Positions 11,089-19,652 of a stretch of 64,000 nt of DNA are shown here, one piece after another; position 1 is the stretch's first letter; every line of letters begins with the position of its first letter. The position numbers were made by a program, and so were the translations under genes. Source of the stretch: Beijerinckia mobilis. GTDB lineage: Bacteria > Pseudomonadota > Alphaproteobacteria > Rhizobiales > Beijerinckiaceae. The notes below the pieces were generated by a model that had not been told where the DNA came from, made no database searches, and saw nothing but the letters and a program-made list of their open reading frames with translations. Location of the stretch: positions 59,996-123,995 of the forward strand of contig NZ_JQJH01000013.1 of the NCBI RefSeq assembly GCF_000745425.1. Direction: 5' to 3'.

Positions 11089-11574
11089 ATGACCGAGCTT
11101 GTGCATGATCCGAATCTGGACGAGATTCGGCGGCAGGAACAGCGTTTGCGCTTTGTGCGTTTCGGTCCGGACGAAGCCTGGTCTCTCGGCACTCGGCTGC
11201 GTGGGATGGCGATGGAGGTGGCTGCCCCTGTCGTCATTGACGTGTTTTGCGCTGGACGGACACTCTTCCACAATGCGCTTGAAGGGTCCGTGCCCGACAA
11301 TGCCGAATGGGTCCGCCGCAAACGCAATGTCGCTTTACGTTTCTGGAAAAGCTCTTATCAGATCCGCCTCGCCCTCGCGGAACTGGGTGTGGGTTTTACC
11401 GAACGCTATGGCCTGCCGGAAACGGATTACGCTCCCCATGGAGGCAGTGTTCCGATTATTCTGGCAGGAACCGGATGTATCGGTGCGGTGACGGTTTCCG
11501 GTCTGCCGCAAAAGGAAGACCATGCAATGGTCATAGCGGCTCTGGAGGCCGAGCTCGGCCTTGGTCCAATCTGA
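11089..11574 (+). CDS. UPF0303 family (heme-degrading-domain-like) protein
   Basis: A 161-residue soluble protein of the UPF0303/YBR137w family, whose fold is shared with HbpS-like heme-binding and heme-degrading proteins; its reaction is not settled. Typical segments are EVAAPVVIDVFCAGRTLFHNAL, split here around the conserved FHNAL, then RRKRNVALRFWKSS and the glycine-rich APHGGSVPIIL. There is no signal peptide or membrane segment. An in-frame GTG at 11077 is an alternative start. It lies between two cyclophilin genes, 64 bp after the first and 124 bp before the second, but this says little about function. Confidence 0.85.
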   Translation: MTELVHDPNLDEIRRQEQRLRFVRFGPDEAWSLGTRLRGMAMEVAAPVVIDVFCAGRTLFHNALEGSVPDNAEWVRRKRNVALRFWKSSYQIRLALAELGVGFTERYGLPETDYAPHGGSVPIILAGTGCIGAVTVSGLPQKEDHAMVIAALEAELGLGPI

Positions 11575-11698
11575 CGCCGCCTTTGAAATCTGTCGGGCCA
11601 TAAGCGATTGTCGGCAAAAACCTCTAGGGTTCAGGTTTACCTTCTTCCATGCATCGGCTATTGCAGGCGCGAGTTGATGCCAAACGCAGGAGTTCCCG

Positions 11699-12154
11699 AT
11701 GGCGGAAGCCGGCAATACGCTGACCCTTGAAACCACCAAGGGACCCGTGGTGATCGAGATGCGTCCCGATCTCGCGCCCAACCATGTCGCGCATATCAAG
11801 AAGCTCGTGAACGAAAAGTTCTACGACGGGATCGTGTTCCACCGTGTCATTGACGGCTTCATGGCGCAGACCGGCTGTCCCCATGGCACCGGCACCGGCG
11901 GCTCCAAATATCCGAATTTGAAGCAGGAATTCAACGCCGAACCGCATGTGCGTGGCACCGTTTCCATGGCTCGCGCCGCCGACCCGGATTCCGCCAATTC
12001 GCAATTCTTCATCTGCTTTGCCGACGCGCGCTTCCTCGACAAGAACTATACTGTCTGGGGCAAGGTGGTCTCCGGCATGGAGAATGTCGACAAGATCAAG
12101 CGCGGCGAGCCTGTGCGTGATCCTGATAAAATCATTTCCGCCACGATCAGCTGA
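11699..12154 (+). CDS. ppiB: Peptidyl-prolyl cis-trans isomerase, cyclophilin type, cytoplasmic
   Basis: A 151-residue leaderless cyclophilin. It carries FHRVIDGFMAQTGCPHGTG, the Arg and Phe of the active site, GTVSMARAADPDSANSQFFI and YTVWGKVVSGMENVDKI, in the same order as the exported paralogue upstream. AGGAG seven bases before the ATG fixes the start. The length is that of a minimal cyclophilin. It is followed by a repeat element and then by queA on the same strand. Confidence 0.95.
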   Translation: MAEAGNTLTLETTKGPVVIEMRPDLAPNHVAHIKKLVNEKFYDGIVFHRVIDGFMAQTGCPHGTGTGGSKYPNLKQEFNAEPHVRGTVSMARAADPDSANSQFFICFADARFLDKNYTVWGKVVSGMENVDKIKRGEPVRDPDKIISATIS

Positions 12155-12177
12155 GAGTTCTGCCTGCGGTTCACCCA

Positions 12178-12276
12178 GAGTGTTTCGGATATATCCGAAA
12201 CACTCCACGAGAAAATCAGAGCCTTTTCAAAACGATGGAATCGCGAAGCGATTCAATGGTATCGGAAAATGCTCTC
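12178..12276 (+). repeat. Two-hairpin dispersed repeat, copy 2
   Basis: Full copy in the ppiB-queA gap. First hairpin AGTGTTTCGGATA plus its complement, perfect over 13 bp; the change from AGCG to AGTG is matched by CACT on the other arm, a compensatory pair. The second hairpin has a GAATCGCGAAGCGATTC core and ends GAAAATGCTCT. The queA start lies about 20 bp beyond it. Confidence 0.88.
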
Positions 12277-12296
12277 ATGGGTGAACCCTGCCTGCC

Positions 12297-13418
12297 ATGC
12301 GTGTTGATCTTTTCGATTTCGAATTGCCTCCGGAGCGCATCGCCTTGCGCCCGGTTGAGCCGCGCGATGAAGCACGGCTCCTCGTGATCCGTCCCGGCAG
12401 CCGGGATTTGTCCGATCACATCATCAGGGATCTGCCTGGATTCCTGCAGCAAGGCGATATTCTCGTCGTCAATGACACGAAGGTCATTCCCGCGCGCCTC
12501 CATGGGTTTCGTGAGCGCGGCGACGCCCGCGCCAGGATCGAGGTCACCCTGCACAAGCGTGAAAGCGAAAGCACCTGGCGCGCTTTCGTGAAACCGGCGA
12601 AAAAGCTGCGGGCTGGCGAAACCATCCTGTTCGAAGCTACGCTCCCGCAAAGTGAACCTTCATCCTCCCAATCCGAAGAACCGGCCGAAATCTCCTCGCT
12701 GAGCGCCCGGGTTCTGGAAAAAGCGGAAGAGGGCGAGGTCATTCTCGATTTCGACCAGAGCGGGGATGCGCTTGAAGCCGCGTTGCATCTTTTTGGCGAA
12801 ATGCCGCTTCCACCCTATATTGCCGGTAAAAGAGCGCCTGATACGCGTGATCTTGATGATTATCAGACCGTTTTCGCAAATCGCAGCGGGGCAGTTGCGG
12901 CGCCGACCGCCAGCCTGCATTTCACACCGGCCTTGATCGCCGCTATCGAGGCGCGCGGTGTGCGCCTCTGCCGTGTGACCTTGCATGTGGGGGCGGCCAC
13001 TTTCCTGCCGGTCAAGGCGGAGGATACGGATGCGCATCGCATGCATGCGGAATGGGGAGAAGTCAGCGAAGAGGCGGCCACTCTTCTGAACGAGGCGCAT
13101 GCGCGGGGGCATCGTATTGTCGCCGCCGGTACGACGAGTTTGCGCGTGTTGGAATCTGCTGCCGATGAGCATGGATCTATCCATCCATATCGAGGCGAAA
13201 CGTCGATTTTCATCACGCCAGGATTTCATTTTCGCGCCGTCGACATGCTTCTCACCAATTTTCATTTGCCGCGCTCGACCTTGTTCATGCTGGTCTGCGC
13301 TTTCGCCGGGCTCGATAGAATGAAGCGCGCCTATTTGCATGCCATAGACACACACTATCGTTTCTACAGTTATGGTGATGCCTGCCTGCTGTTTCGCACG
13401 GAGGAAAGTGAAACGTGA
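12297..13418 (+). CDS. queA: S-adenosylmethionine:tRNA ribosyltransferase-isomerase
   Basis: A 373-residue cytoplasmic enzyme that moves the ribosyl group of SAM onto preQ1 in tRNA to give epoxyqueuosine, late in queuosine synthesis. The N-terminus [14 protein letters not shown] is typical, as are [20 protein letters not shown] and [14 protein letters not shown] at the end. The length agrees with alphaproteobacterial QueA, which carries an insert compared with the E. coli protein. It starts shortly after a repeat element, and its stop codon overlaps the tgt start, so the two are translationally coupled. Confidence 0.97.
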   Translation: MRVDLFDFELPPERIALRPVEPRDEARLLVIRPGSRDLSDHIIRDLPGFLQQGDILVVNDTKVIPARLHGFRERGDARARIEVTLHKRESESTWRAFVKPAKKLRAGETILFEATLPQSEPSSSQSEEPAEISSLSARVLEKAEEGEVILDFDQSGDALEAALHLFGEMPLPPYIAGKRAPDTRDLDDYQTVFANRSGAVAAPTASLHFTPALIAAIEARGVRLCRVTLHVGAATFLPVKAEDTDAHRMHAEWGEVSEEAATLLNEAHARGHRIVAAGTTSLRVLESAADEHGSIHPYRGETSIFITPGFHFRAVDMLLTNFHLPRSTLFMLVCAFAGLDRMKRAYLHAIDTHYRFYSYGDACLLFRTEESET

Positions 13419-14566
13419 TGACCCCTGTCCCTTCTGAGACGGCGTTTCGGTTCACGCTCCTCCATCGTGACGGTGATGCCCGGACGGGTCTGATCGACAC
13501 ACCGCGTGGGATGATCCGTACGCCTGCTTTCATGCCGGTTGGAACTGCGGCCACGGTTAAGGCCATGCAGCCGGAAGCCGTGCGGGCGCTTGGCGCCGAT
13601 ATCGTGCTCTCGAATACATACCATCTGATGCTGCGCCCCGGCGCCGAGCGGATCGCGGCTTTGGGCGGCTTGCACCGGTTCATGAACTGGCCGCATCCGA
13701 TCCTCACCGATTCCGGTGGCTTTCAGGTCATGTCGCTGGCTAAATTGCGCAAGCTCGACGAACAGGGAGTCACTTTCCAATCGCATATCGATGGTGCGCG
13801 GCATGTGCTGACGCCGGAACGCTCGATGGAGATACAAGATCTTCTGGGCTCCGATATTGTGATGCAATTCGATGAATGTGTGCGCTTGCCCTGCGAGCAT
13901 ACAGAGGCGGAACGGGCGATGCGGCTTTCGCTGCGCTGGGCGGAGCGCAGCCGCCGCGCCCTTGCGGAGAAACCCGGCCGAGCCCTCTTCGGCATTGTTC
14001 AGGGCGCGGATGACAAGGCGTTGCGGCGCGAGAGTGCACGCGCTCTTGTTGACATGAATTTCGATGGTTATGCGCTCGGCGGCCTTGCTGTGGGAGAACC
14101 GCAGGCCGTCATGCTCGACATGATCGAGACCGTCATCCCGCATCTGCCGGAAGACAGGCCGCATTATCTGATGGGTGTAGGGACGCCTGATGATCTGCTG
14201 CGCAGCGTCAAGCGCGGGATCGACATGTTTGATTGCGTCATGCCGACAAGGGCAGGGCGCCACGGCCTTGCCTATACGCGCCACGGCCGTCTCAACCTGC
14301 GTAACGCACGCCATGCCGATGATCCGGCGCCGATCGATCCGGAATCCTCCTGCCCGGCGGCGCGAATCTATTCGCGCGCCTATCTGCATCATCTCGTGAA
14401 GGCGGGTGAGATACTCGGCATGGTGCTGCTGACGACGATCAATCTCGCCTATTATCAGGAGCTGATGGCCGGCATGCGCGCGGCGATCACGGAGAAAAGG
14501 TTTGCCGATTTCGAGGTGGAGACGGAAGCGCGCTGGCGGGAAGGGGAGAAAGCGAGAGTGGATTAG
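13418..14566 (+). CDS. tgt: tRNA-guanine(34) transglycosylase, zinc ligands mostly missing
   Basis: A 382-residue enzyme that exchanges G34 for preQ1 in GUN-anticodon tRNAs. [26 protein letters not shown] and the nucleophile segment [13 protein letters not shown] are intact. The zinc motif of characterised enzymes (CxCxxC plus a later His) aligns with [18 protein letters not shown] and [11 protein letters not shown], where only one Cys remains: two positions are Ser and Ala and the His is Ile. The ATG overlaps the queA stop by one base (TGATG), with GAGGAAAG upstream. The GTG at 13415 is an alternative. Activity is probably kept, since the catalytic region is normal, and I recall similar zinc-poor versions in related bacteria. 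Confidence 0.95.
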   Translation: MTPVPSETAFRFTLLHRDGDARTGLIDTPRGMIRTPAFMPVGTAATVKAMQPEAVRALGADIVLSNTYHLMLRPGAERIAALGGLHRFMNWPHPILTDSGGFQVMSLAKLRKLDEQGVTFQSHIDGARHVLTPERSMEIQDLLGSDIVMQFDECVRLPCEHTEAERAMRLSLRWAERSRRALAEKPGRALFGIVQGADDKALRRESARALVDMNFDGYALGGLAVGEPQAVMLDMIETVIPHLPEDRPHYLMGVGTPDDLLRSVKRGIDMFDCVMPTRAGRHGLAYTRHGRLNLRNARHADDPAPIDPESSCPAARIYSRAYLHHLVKAGEILGMVLLTTINLAYYQELMAGMRAAITEKRFADFEVETEARWREGEKARVD

Positions 14567-14651
14567 ACTGAGCCGCTCGGCAGTCTATCATTCCTACTCT
14601 GTTCCGCACCTGAGGGAACGCATGTACGGAGAATGGCTTTGGCTCAAAACG

Positions 14652-14689
14652 AAGAGGGGCAGGATCTTCCCACGGATCCTACCCCTCTT
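14652..14689. terminator. Hairpin after tgt, possible terminator
   Basis: Arms AAGAGGGGCAGGATC and GATCCTACCCCTCTT pair over 15 positions with one G-T pair, around an eight-base loop. No T-run follows on the plus strand, while TTCGTTTT follows on the minus strand. It could end the queA-tgt transcript without a U-tract, or act leftwards. Confidence 0.5.
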
Positions 14690-15220
14690 GAGCCTCAGTC
14701 CTTGAACCCTTCCGGCTCTGGTTCTTCCTTTTTGCCAAGGTGTGCCTCCCACAGCACAGAACCAGACGGAAAAGCGTCCTCCCACGACTTGGACTTCCAT
14801 ACCGGTTGATGCCAGCATCGCCTTAATGGCTTGAAATGATTATTATCGTAAGCGTACGACAATGTCACGTAAAAAGAACGCAAATTTTAATTGGCGTGGC
14901 CATGCATGCCTTATTTTTAACCTCAAATTCTTCAACGATTTTGAATTAATTTGCTCGCTAAAAAGATGATCGGTGGATAGAAGATCCAGAAGGTGGAGCA
15001 AGAAAGTAATATTTTTCAATTTGTTGTATGAAACCGTACCATTGGGTACACGGTTTGGCTACGAATCGTGCAACCGTTGTGTCAGGCAAATTCCAATGGT
15101 CAAGAGATTGTCAGATGCTTTAATTCTGACCATCGGAGGATGGCCCTGCCGCCTGTCCGCGGCTTCGGGTCTTAGCGCTTTCCTCTTTGGGTGGCCCTTG
15201 TCGAGCAATTGAGCGCAGAC

Positions 15221-15324
15221 AGAGCGTTTCGGATTCATCCGGATGTGGTCCGGCTAAGGGAACCAGAACATTTCCGGGCAAATGAAATCGCGGAGCGATT
15301 CAACCAAAGTTCAAAATGCTCTAG
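15221..15324 (+). repeat. Two-hairpin dispersed repeat, copy 3 (diverged)
   Basis: The first half is eroded (AGAGCGTTTCGGATTCATCC keeps only part of its partner), while the second keeps GAACATTTCC, the core AAATCGCGGAGCGATTCAA and the end AAAATGCTCTAG. It lies about 165 bp before thrB. Confidence 0.65.
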
Positions 15325-15489
15325 TTTCCTGCCATCGTGTGAATCTCTCTGGCCGATTCCCGCGCCACGATTTCCAATGGACCGCGACGAGGTTTTGTTG
15401 CAGGACCATGGTTCCTTGACCCACCACGATTATGGCCTCAGAGGCAGAGCCCTCGAGCCTGTGATCGATCCGCAGGACTTCCGGACGCA

Positions 15490-16455
15490 ATGGCCGTCTA
15501 TACTGAAATTACTGGAACGGATCTGGAGATCTTCCTTGATGCCTATGAGATCGGGCAGGCACTCAGCCTCAAGGGAATCGCTGAAGGGGTCGAAAATTCC
15601 AATTTCTTCCTGCAGACCGAACGTGGCCGTTTCATTCTGACCCTTTATGAAAAGCGGGTGGAAGAAAAAGACCTCCCGTTCTTTCTCGGCCTGATGGAAC
15701 ATCTAGCCTGCCATGGTCTTAATTGCCCGCAGCCGGTTCGTAATCGCACCGGTGCCGCGCTTGGCCGGCTGGCAGGAAGACCTGCCGCAATCGTTACCTT
15801 TCTTGAGGGGGTTGGGACGGACACACCGGACGCACGGCGTTGCGCGGCCGTAGGCGAAGCGCTTGCGCGTCTCCATCTGGCCGGCGCTGATTTCGCTGGC
15901 ACGCGTGTCAATGCCCTGGGACCCGCCGCTTGGCCAGGCCTTTTCGCCGGAGTGAGTGCGCGCGCCGACAAGGTTGCTGAGGGACTTTGCGAGACGATTG
16001 AGCGGGAATTGCGCTTTGTCGAAATGCATTGGCCGCGGGGTTTGCCGCAAGGGATTATCCACGCCGATCTCTTTCCCGATAATGTCCTGTTTGTGGGTGA
16101 CGCATTGTCGGGCCTGATCGATTTCTACTTCGCCTGTGTTGATGCTTATGCCTATGATATTGCGGTCTGCCTCAACGCCTGGTGTTTCGAGCCGGATCTG
16201 ACATTCAATATCGGCAAGGGATTGGCCTTTTTCACCGGTTATGAGCACCGGCGCAAGCTGACTGAGGCGGAGGTAGAGGCCTTGCCTGTACTGGCGCGGG
16301 GCGCCGCCTTACGCTTTGCCCTGACGCGTCTCGTCGATTGGCTGAACGTGCCGCAAGGCGCGATGGTGAATCCGAAAAATCCGCTCGAATATATTGGCAA
16401 ACTCGCCTTTCATCAGCAGGTCGCCGACGCGCGGGCTCTGGGGCTTTTGCGATGA
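15490..16455 (+). CDS. thrB: Homoserine kinase (APH-fold type)
   Basis: A 321-residue kinase that phosphorylates homoserine on the path to threonine. It belongs to the ThrB type with aminoglycoside-phosphotransferase fold rather than the GHMP fold. [20 protein letters not shown] forms the nucleotide-binding start, [14 protein letters not shown] at about residues 188-201 is the catalytic loop, and [15 protein letters not shown] carries the metal-binding Asp. It overlaps rnhA by four bases (ATGA), matching the thrB-rnhA pair common in alphaproteobacteria. The usual upstream ispH is absent. Confidence 0.95.
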   Translation: MAVYTEITGTDLEIFLDAYEIGQALSLKGIAEGVENSNFFLQTERGRFILTLYEKRVEEKDLPFFLGLMEHLACHGLNCPQPVRNRTGAALGRLAGRPAAIVTFLEGVGTDTPDARRCAAVGEALARLHLAGADFAGTRVNALGPAAWPGLFAGVSARADKVAEGLCETIERELRFVEMHWPRGLPQGIIHADLFPDNVLFVGDALSGLIDFYFACVDAYAYDIAVCLNAWCFEPDLTFNIGKGLAFFTGYEHRRKLTEAEVEALPVLARGAALRFALTRLVDWLNVPQGAMVNPKNPLEYIGKLAFHQQVADARALGLLR

Positions 16456-16925
16456 GCGGGCGCGTCACCATCTATACGGATGGCGCCTGTTCCGGCAATC
16501 CGGGCCCCGGCGGCTGGGGCGCCATTCTGCTCTTCGGTCCGCATCGCAAGGAATTCAGCGGCGGCGAGGCTTTGACGACGAATAATCGGATGGAACTCAC
16601 CGCGGCCATTCGCGCACTCGAAGCGCTGACACGGCCTTGTGTTGTCGATCTCTATACTGATTCCAATTATGTGCGCGGAGGGATCACCGGCTGGCTTGCC
16701 GGATGGAAACGCAATAATTGGCGGACCGCCGACAAGAAACCGGTGAAAAATGTCGAACTCTGGCAGGAGCTGGATGCGGCGGCCGCCCGCCATGACGTCA
16801 CCTGGCATTGGGTCAAAGGACATGCCGGCGATCCGCTGAATGAGCGTGCCGACGCCTTGGCTCGGGAAGGGATGGGACCCTATCGCAATCAGACGCGACG
16901 GGAGCCGCCGGGGCCAAATCCCTGA
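16452..16925 (+). CDS. rnhA: Ribonuclease HI
   Basis: A 157-residue nuclease that cuts RNA in RNA-DNA hybrids (EC 3.1.26.4). Catalytic acidic residues are visible in [35 protein letters not shown] and NERADALA, and the basic [16 protein letters not shown] segment is the substrate-binding handle. The start at the ATG overlapping the thrB stop gives the usual length; the same frame extends upstream into thrB but that part does not fit the family. It is translationally coupled to thrB. Confidence 0.97.
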   Translation: MSGRVTIYTDGACSGNPGPGGWGAILLFGPHRKEFSGGEALTTNNRMELTAAIRALEALTRPCVVDLYTDSNYVRGGITGWLAGWKRNNWRTADKKPVKNVELWQELDAAAARHDVTWHWVKGHAGDPLNERADALAREGMGPYRNQTRREPPGPNP

Positions 16926-16955
16926 CATTTCGGAATCTGGAATTTGTCTCGGCTC

Positions 16956-16991
16956 TATCGTTTTGCTCCACTGGAATGATGCAAAACGATA
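16956..16991. terminator. Hairpin downstream of rnhA
   Basis: Two perfect 11-base arms (TATCGTTTTGC and GCAAAACGATA) surround a 14-base loop 30 bp after the rnhA stop. No T-run follows, so intrinsic termination is uncertain; it could also protect the 3' end. Confidence 0.45.
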
Positions 16992-17186
16992 CATTCCGCA
17001 TGTAGTCGCTCATTATGCGACATCATTCCCGATTCTGATGAGTTCACAGACATTTATCGGATAATCAACGGATTTTGTGCCAGGAGCAGAATTTCATCTC
17101 TTGATTGACCCCGCCGTTAATGGAAACATTTCCGTTAACAAGAGGTCCTAGATTCGACGCCAAGCAGCGGCAGCATCCGTTGCCGG

Positions 17187-17285
17187 AGCATTTACTGATA
17201 ACATTGAATTGCTTCGCGATTCCATTGTTCTGAAAATGCTTTTGTTTTTGCGTGAAGTGTTTCCGGATGGATCCGAAAGGCTCTG
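17187..17285 (-). repeat. Two-hairpin dispersed repeat, copy 4 (inverted)
   Basis: This copy lies in the opposite orientation. Read on the minus strand it starts CTTTCGGATCCATCCGGAAA and continues through AGCATTTTC, the core GGAATCGCGAAGCAATTC and an end TAAATGCTCC. It shows that the family is not tied to one strand relative to transcription. Confidence 0.78.
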
Positions 17286-17390
17286 TGAGGGGCAGTCGCG
17301 ATGGAACGCCAGGACTGGATCTCAAAAGGAACATACGCGGTGAGCGGCAAGGATTGCCGCGTATGATGGGAAACAATTCAAGGAGTGATT

Positions 17391-17684
17391 ATGTCCGAAG
17401 AAATCAGTCTCGTTGCCATTGTCGTCGTAAAACCGGGGAGTGAGGCGGAGGTCGAAGCCGCAATCCGTAAGGTGGCGGAAGCGTCCCGCGCGGAAGCGGT
17501 TAATCTGTCCTATGTCCCGCATCGTGATCTCGATAATCCCGCCCGTTTCGTTTTCGTCGAGCGCTGGGCAAGCCGCGCGGGCCTTGAAGAACATGAAAAG
17601 ACGGAGCATTTCCAGGCATTCGTGAAAACGGCTGGTCCCTTGCTTGCGGAACCCCTGCAAATTTTCGTCTTGCAGCCGTTATGA
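17391..17684 (+). CDS. Antibiotic-biosynthesis-monooxygenase (ABM) domain protein
   Basis: A 97-residue protein with the dimeric alpha/beta-barrel fold of the ABM/YgiN group: an N-terminal strand ISLVAIVVVKPGSEAEVE, a conserved FVFVERWASRAGLEEHEKTE near the middle, then a helix FQAFVKTAGPLL. Members include quinol monooxygenases and dehydratases, but most are uncharacterised, so no substrate is proposed. AAGGAG six bases before the ATG fixes the start. The gene seems to stand alone: a repeat and gene-free DNA lie upstream, and the next gene is convergent. Confidence 0.85.
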   Translation: MSEEISLVAIVVVKPGSEAEVEAAIRKVAEASRAEAVNLSYVPHRDLDNPARFVFVERWASRAGLEEHEKTEHFQAFVKTAGPLLAEPLQIFVLQPL

Positions 17685-17979
17685 ATGCGCCATCGGGTCG
17701 ATGGGTATTGCTTCCCTGAAGCCTAATTCTACAAAGACCATGACGCCGCTGCCGAACGGGTTCGGAGAGCGGCGTTTTCATTGCCACCCTCTCTGTTGAC
17801 AGCGCCTTCGTGCTCGCCGGGCAAATAATCTCGGCTTTCCGCTGCTTTTCCGGCGCAGCCTGTGGACCCCTGGGAATCCATGGTGTTGCGCAATTTGCCG
17901 GAGGATCGGAACCAGCCAGAAATGTGTGACGGAAGGGCCCATGCGGCGAAAAGACCCTTCCATCGCGCAGGCCGGGGTA

Positions 17980-18402
17980 TCAGCCTGGATGTTTTGCGGG
18001 ATTGCCGTCCTTGTCGCGGAAGGGAAAGAGCCCCGCCTTGAAACTTTCTGCCATATGTCGCGCCTTTCCAAGCGCTATATCGGCTTCCGCAGGGCTCAGA
18101 AATTTGCGTGCGCTTTCCTCAAACAAGGCGAGCCAGCGCGGAAAATGTTGGGGCTCGATCGGTTGATGGACATGCACCACATAGGGATGGCCCTTGTAGC
18201 GGTCCGTTTTCAGGATCACATGGGACCAGAAATTGGCCACGACGCGTAGATGGACATCCCAATCGTCGACCGCGGCGTTGAAGACCGGGCCGAGCAGATC
18301 GTCCTTGCGCGCCTTGCCGTAAAAATCGGCCACGCAATCGGCGATGGCCTTCTCGGTCTTTTGCAGCTCGGCTTCGGAGCGTTCCGGGGCAATTGTGTCC
18401 AT
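17980..18402 (-). CDS. Group III truncated hemoglobin
   Basis: A 140-residue single-domain globin of the truncated type. VADFYGKARKDDLLGPVF and FWSHVILKTDRYKGHP are typical of group III, with the proximal histidine in LGKARHMAESFKAGLF and HPYVVHVHQPI in the distal half. Group III globins bind O2 or NO with high affinity; roles in low-oxygen respiration or NO relief have been proposed. It is transcribed away from the metal-uptake genes, sharing a 191-bp spacer with them, which hints at joint control by iron, oxygen or NO. There is no signal peptide, so it is cytoplasmic. Confidence 0.9.
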   Translation of the reverse strand: MDTIAPERSEAELQKTEKAIADCVADFYGKARKDDLLGPVFNAAVDDWDVHLRVVANFWSHVILKTDRYKGHPYVVHVHQPIEPQHFPRWLALFEESARKFLSPAEADIALGKARHMAESFKAGLFPFRDKDGNPAKHPG

Positions 18403-18482
18403 GCATTATCCTTTCTCGACAGGGGGCGCTTGAAAAGCGCGCTTGCATGGTTTTACAGGAAACGGCATAGGAATTGTACTAT

Positions 18483-18500
18483 ATCTAAAAATATATAGAT
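18483..18500. promoter_or_regulatory. AT-rich inverted repeat in the shared globin/uptake promoter region
   Basis: ATCTA and TAGAT flank eight A/T bases inside an AT-rich island in otherwise GC-rich DNA, about 80 bp before the globin start and 95 bp before the binding-protein start. It has the form of an operator or an extended -10 region for either gene. It does not clearly match the Irr, RirA or Fur consensus sites I know. Confidence 0.4.
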
Positions 18501-18593
18501 TGCCGCCGCGACTGCTGGCTCGCAGCGCAGTGCCGTTCCCTCCTGCCGGAATCCGATCCTTCGGGAAGGGCCTCCAGAGAAGTCGATCCTGCC

Positions 18594-19652
18594 ATGCTTT
18601 CTGTCTTTTTTGCTTTTCCGTTTCGCCGCCTGTTTTCCTCAGTGCTGATTGCCCTTTGTCTTTTCATCATTTCCTTGCATGGTGAAGGGCGGGCGCGTGA
18701 GATTGCCGACATGACCGGCCGCAGCGTCGAGGTGCCGGAGCATCCGCAAAGACTCTTTTCGCTGTCCTATCCTCTGACGGTTCTTCTTTACGCTCTGGCT
18801 CCGGATCTTCTCGTTGCCGCTAATTTTCCCATTGCGGATGCGGCAAAGCCCTATTTGCCGGATGTGGTGACGCGGCTTCCGGCGATTGGCGCCATGATGG
18901 GCATGGGGCCTCACCATGGTATGAATCCGGAAGAGATCATGGCTAAACATCCTGATCTTTTGCTGGCCTGGGTCGATCCCATGGGGGATACGCAGAAGGT
19001 GGTGCATCCCATTACCGGATCCGATCTTCCGATCGTTTTCGTGAAATTGACCAATCTGGCTGATTATCCGGCGGCGCTGCGTTTTGTCGGGCATCTGCTC
19101 GGCCGCGAGGCCCGCGCCGAAGAGCTCGCCACCTATATTGAAAAGGCTCAGGAAAAGGTGGCGAAAGTGGTCGCATCCGTGCCGGAGGGGCAAAGACCGC
19201 GCGTTTATTATGCGGAGGGCCGCGATGGCCTCGCCACCGATTGCGCGGGCTCGTTTCATTCCGAGTCGATCGATGTCGCAGGCGGTATCAATGTCGAACA
19301 TTGCCCGCAGACGACACTCATGGGGCTCGAACGCGTGACGCTCGAACAGATCGTCGCCGACAGGCCGGATATCCTTCTTGTGCAAGACCCGGATTTCGCA
19401 AAACGCGTCGCTGGCGATCCGGCCTGGGCGCAGGTGAAGGGAAAAAACCACGTCATCGTGGTGCCGCATCTGCCCTATAACTGGATCGACCGTCCGCCGA
19501 GCTTCATGCGGGCCCTGGCCATTCAATGGCTCGCCAACCGCTTCTACCCCGATAAATTTCCTCTCGATCTGCGGTCCGAACTGAGAACTTTCCACAGCCT
19601 CTTTTTCGGCGTGTCTTTGAGCGATCATGATGTCAACGCTCTCCTGCACTGA
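18594..19652 (+). CDS. Periplasmic metal/metallophore-binding protein (COG0614 type), first copy
   Basis: A 352-residue substrate-binding protein for a FecCD-type ABC importer. An N-terminal leader (about residues 1-34, with SSVLIALCLFIISLHG) precedes REIADMTGRSVEVP, the usual start of the mature family. The body is the TroA-like two-lobed fold. A Met/His-rich loop (MMGMGPHHGM, residues 101-110) and YYAEGRDGLATDCAGSFH are notable, since free metals such as Ni or Cu could be ligands as well as ferric siderophores. The gene opens the uptake locus and overlaps the permease gene. A clear paralogue is encoded at 24132-25166. Confidence 0.9.
   Translation: MLSVFFAFPFRRLFSSVLIALCLFIISLHGEGRAREIADMTGRSVEVPEHPQRLFSLSYPLTVLLYALAPDLLVAANFPIADAAKPYLPDVVTRLPAIGAMMGMGPHHGMNPEEIMAKHPDLLLAWVDPMGDTQKVVHPITGSDLPIVFVKLTNLADYPAALRFVGHLLGREARAEELATYIEKAQEKVAKVVASVPEGQRPRVYYAEGRDGLATDCAGSFHSESIDVAGGINVEHCPQTTLMGLERVTLEQIVADRPDILLVQDPDFAKRVAGDPAWAQVKGKNHVIVVPHLPYNWIDRPPSFMRALAIQWLANRFYPDKFPLDLRSELRTFHSLFFGVSLSDHDVNALLH

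Larger units (their letters stand above)
14567..15489. other. 0.9-kb stretch without a gene, between tgt and thrB
   Basis: It holds a strong hairpin (14652-14689), an AT-rich part (14830-15060) with operator-like inverted repeats, and a diverged dispersed repeat (15221-15324). Inverted repeats at 14842-14863 (ATTATCGTA, four bases, TACGACAAT) and 15031-15056 (AAACCGTACC against GGTACACGGTTT) stand out. In many alphaproteobacteria ispH lies just before thrB; no trace of it is seen here. Confidence 0.55.
16926..17390. other. 465-bp gap after rnhA with one hairpin and one repeat
   Basis: A perfect 11-bp inverted repeat (TATCGTTTTGC against GCAAAACGATA, 16956-16991, 14-base loop) follows rnhA and may end its transcript. 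An inverted copy of the dispersed repeat occupies 17187-17285. The remainder holds no gene I can recognise. Confidence 0.6.
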
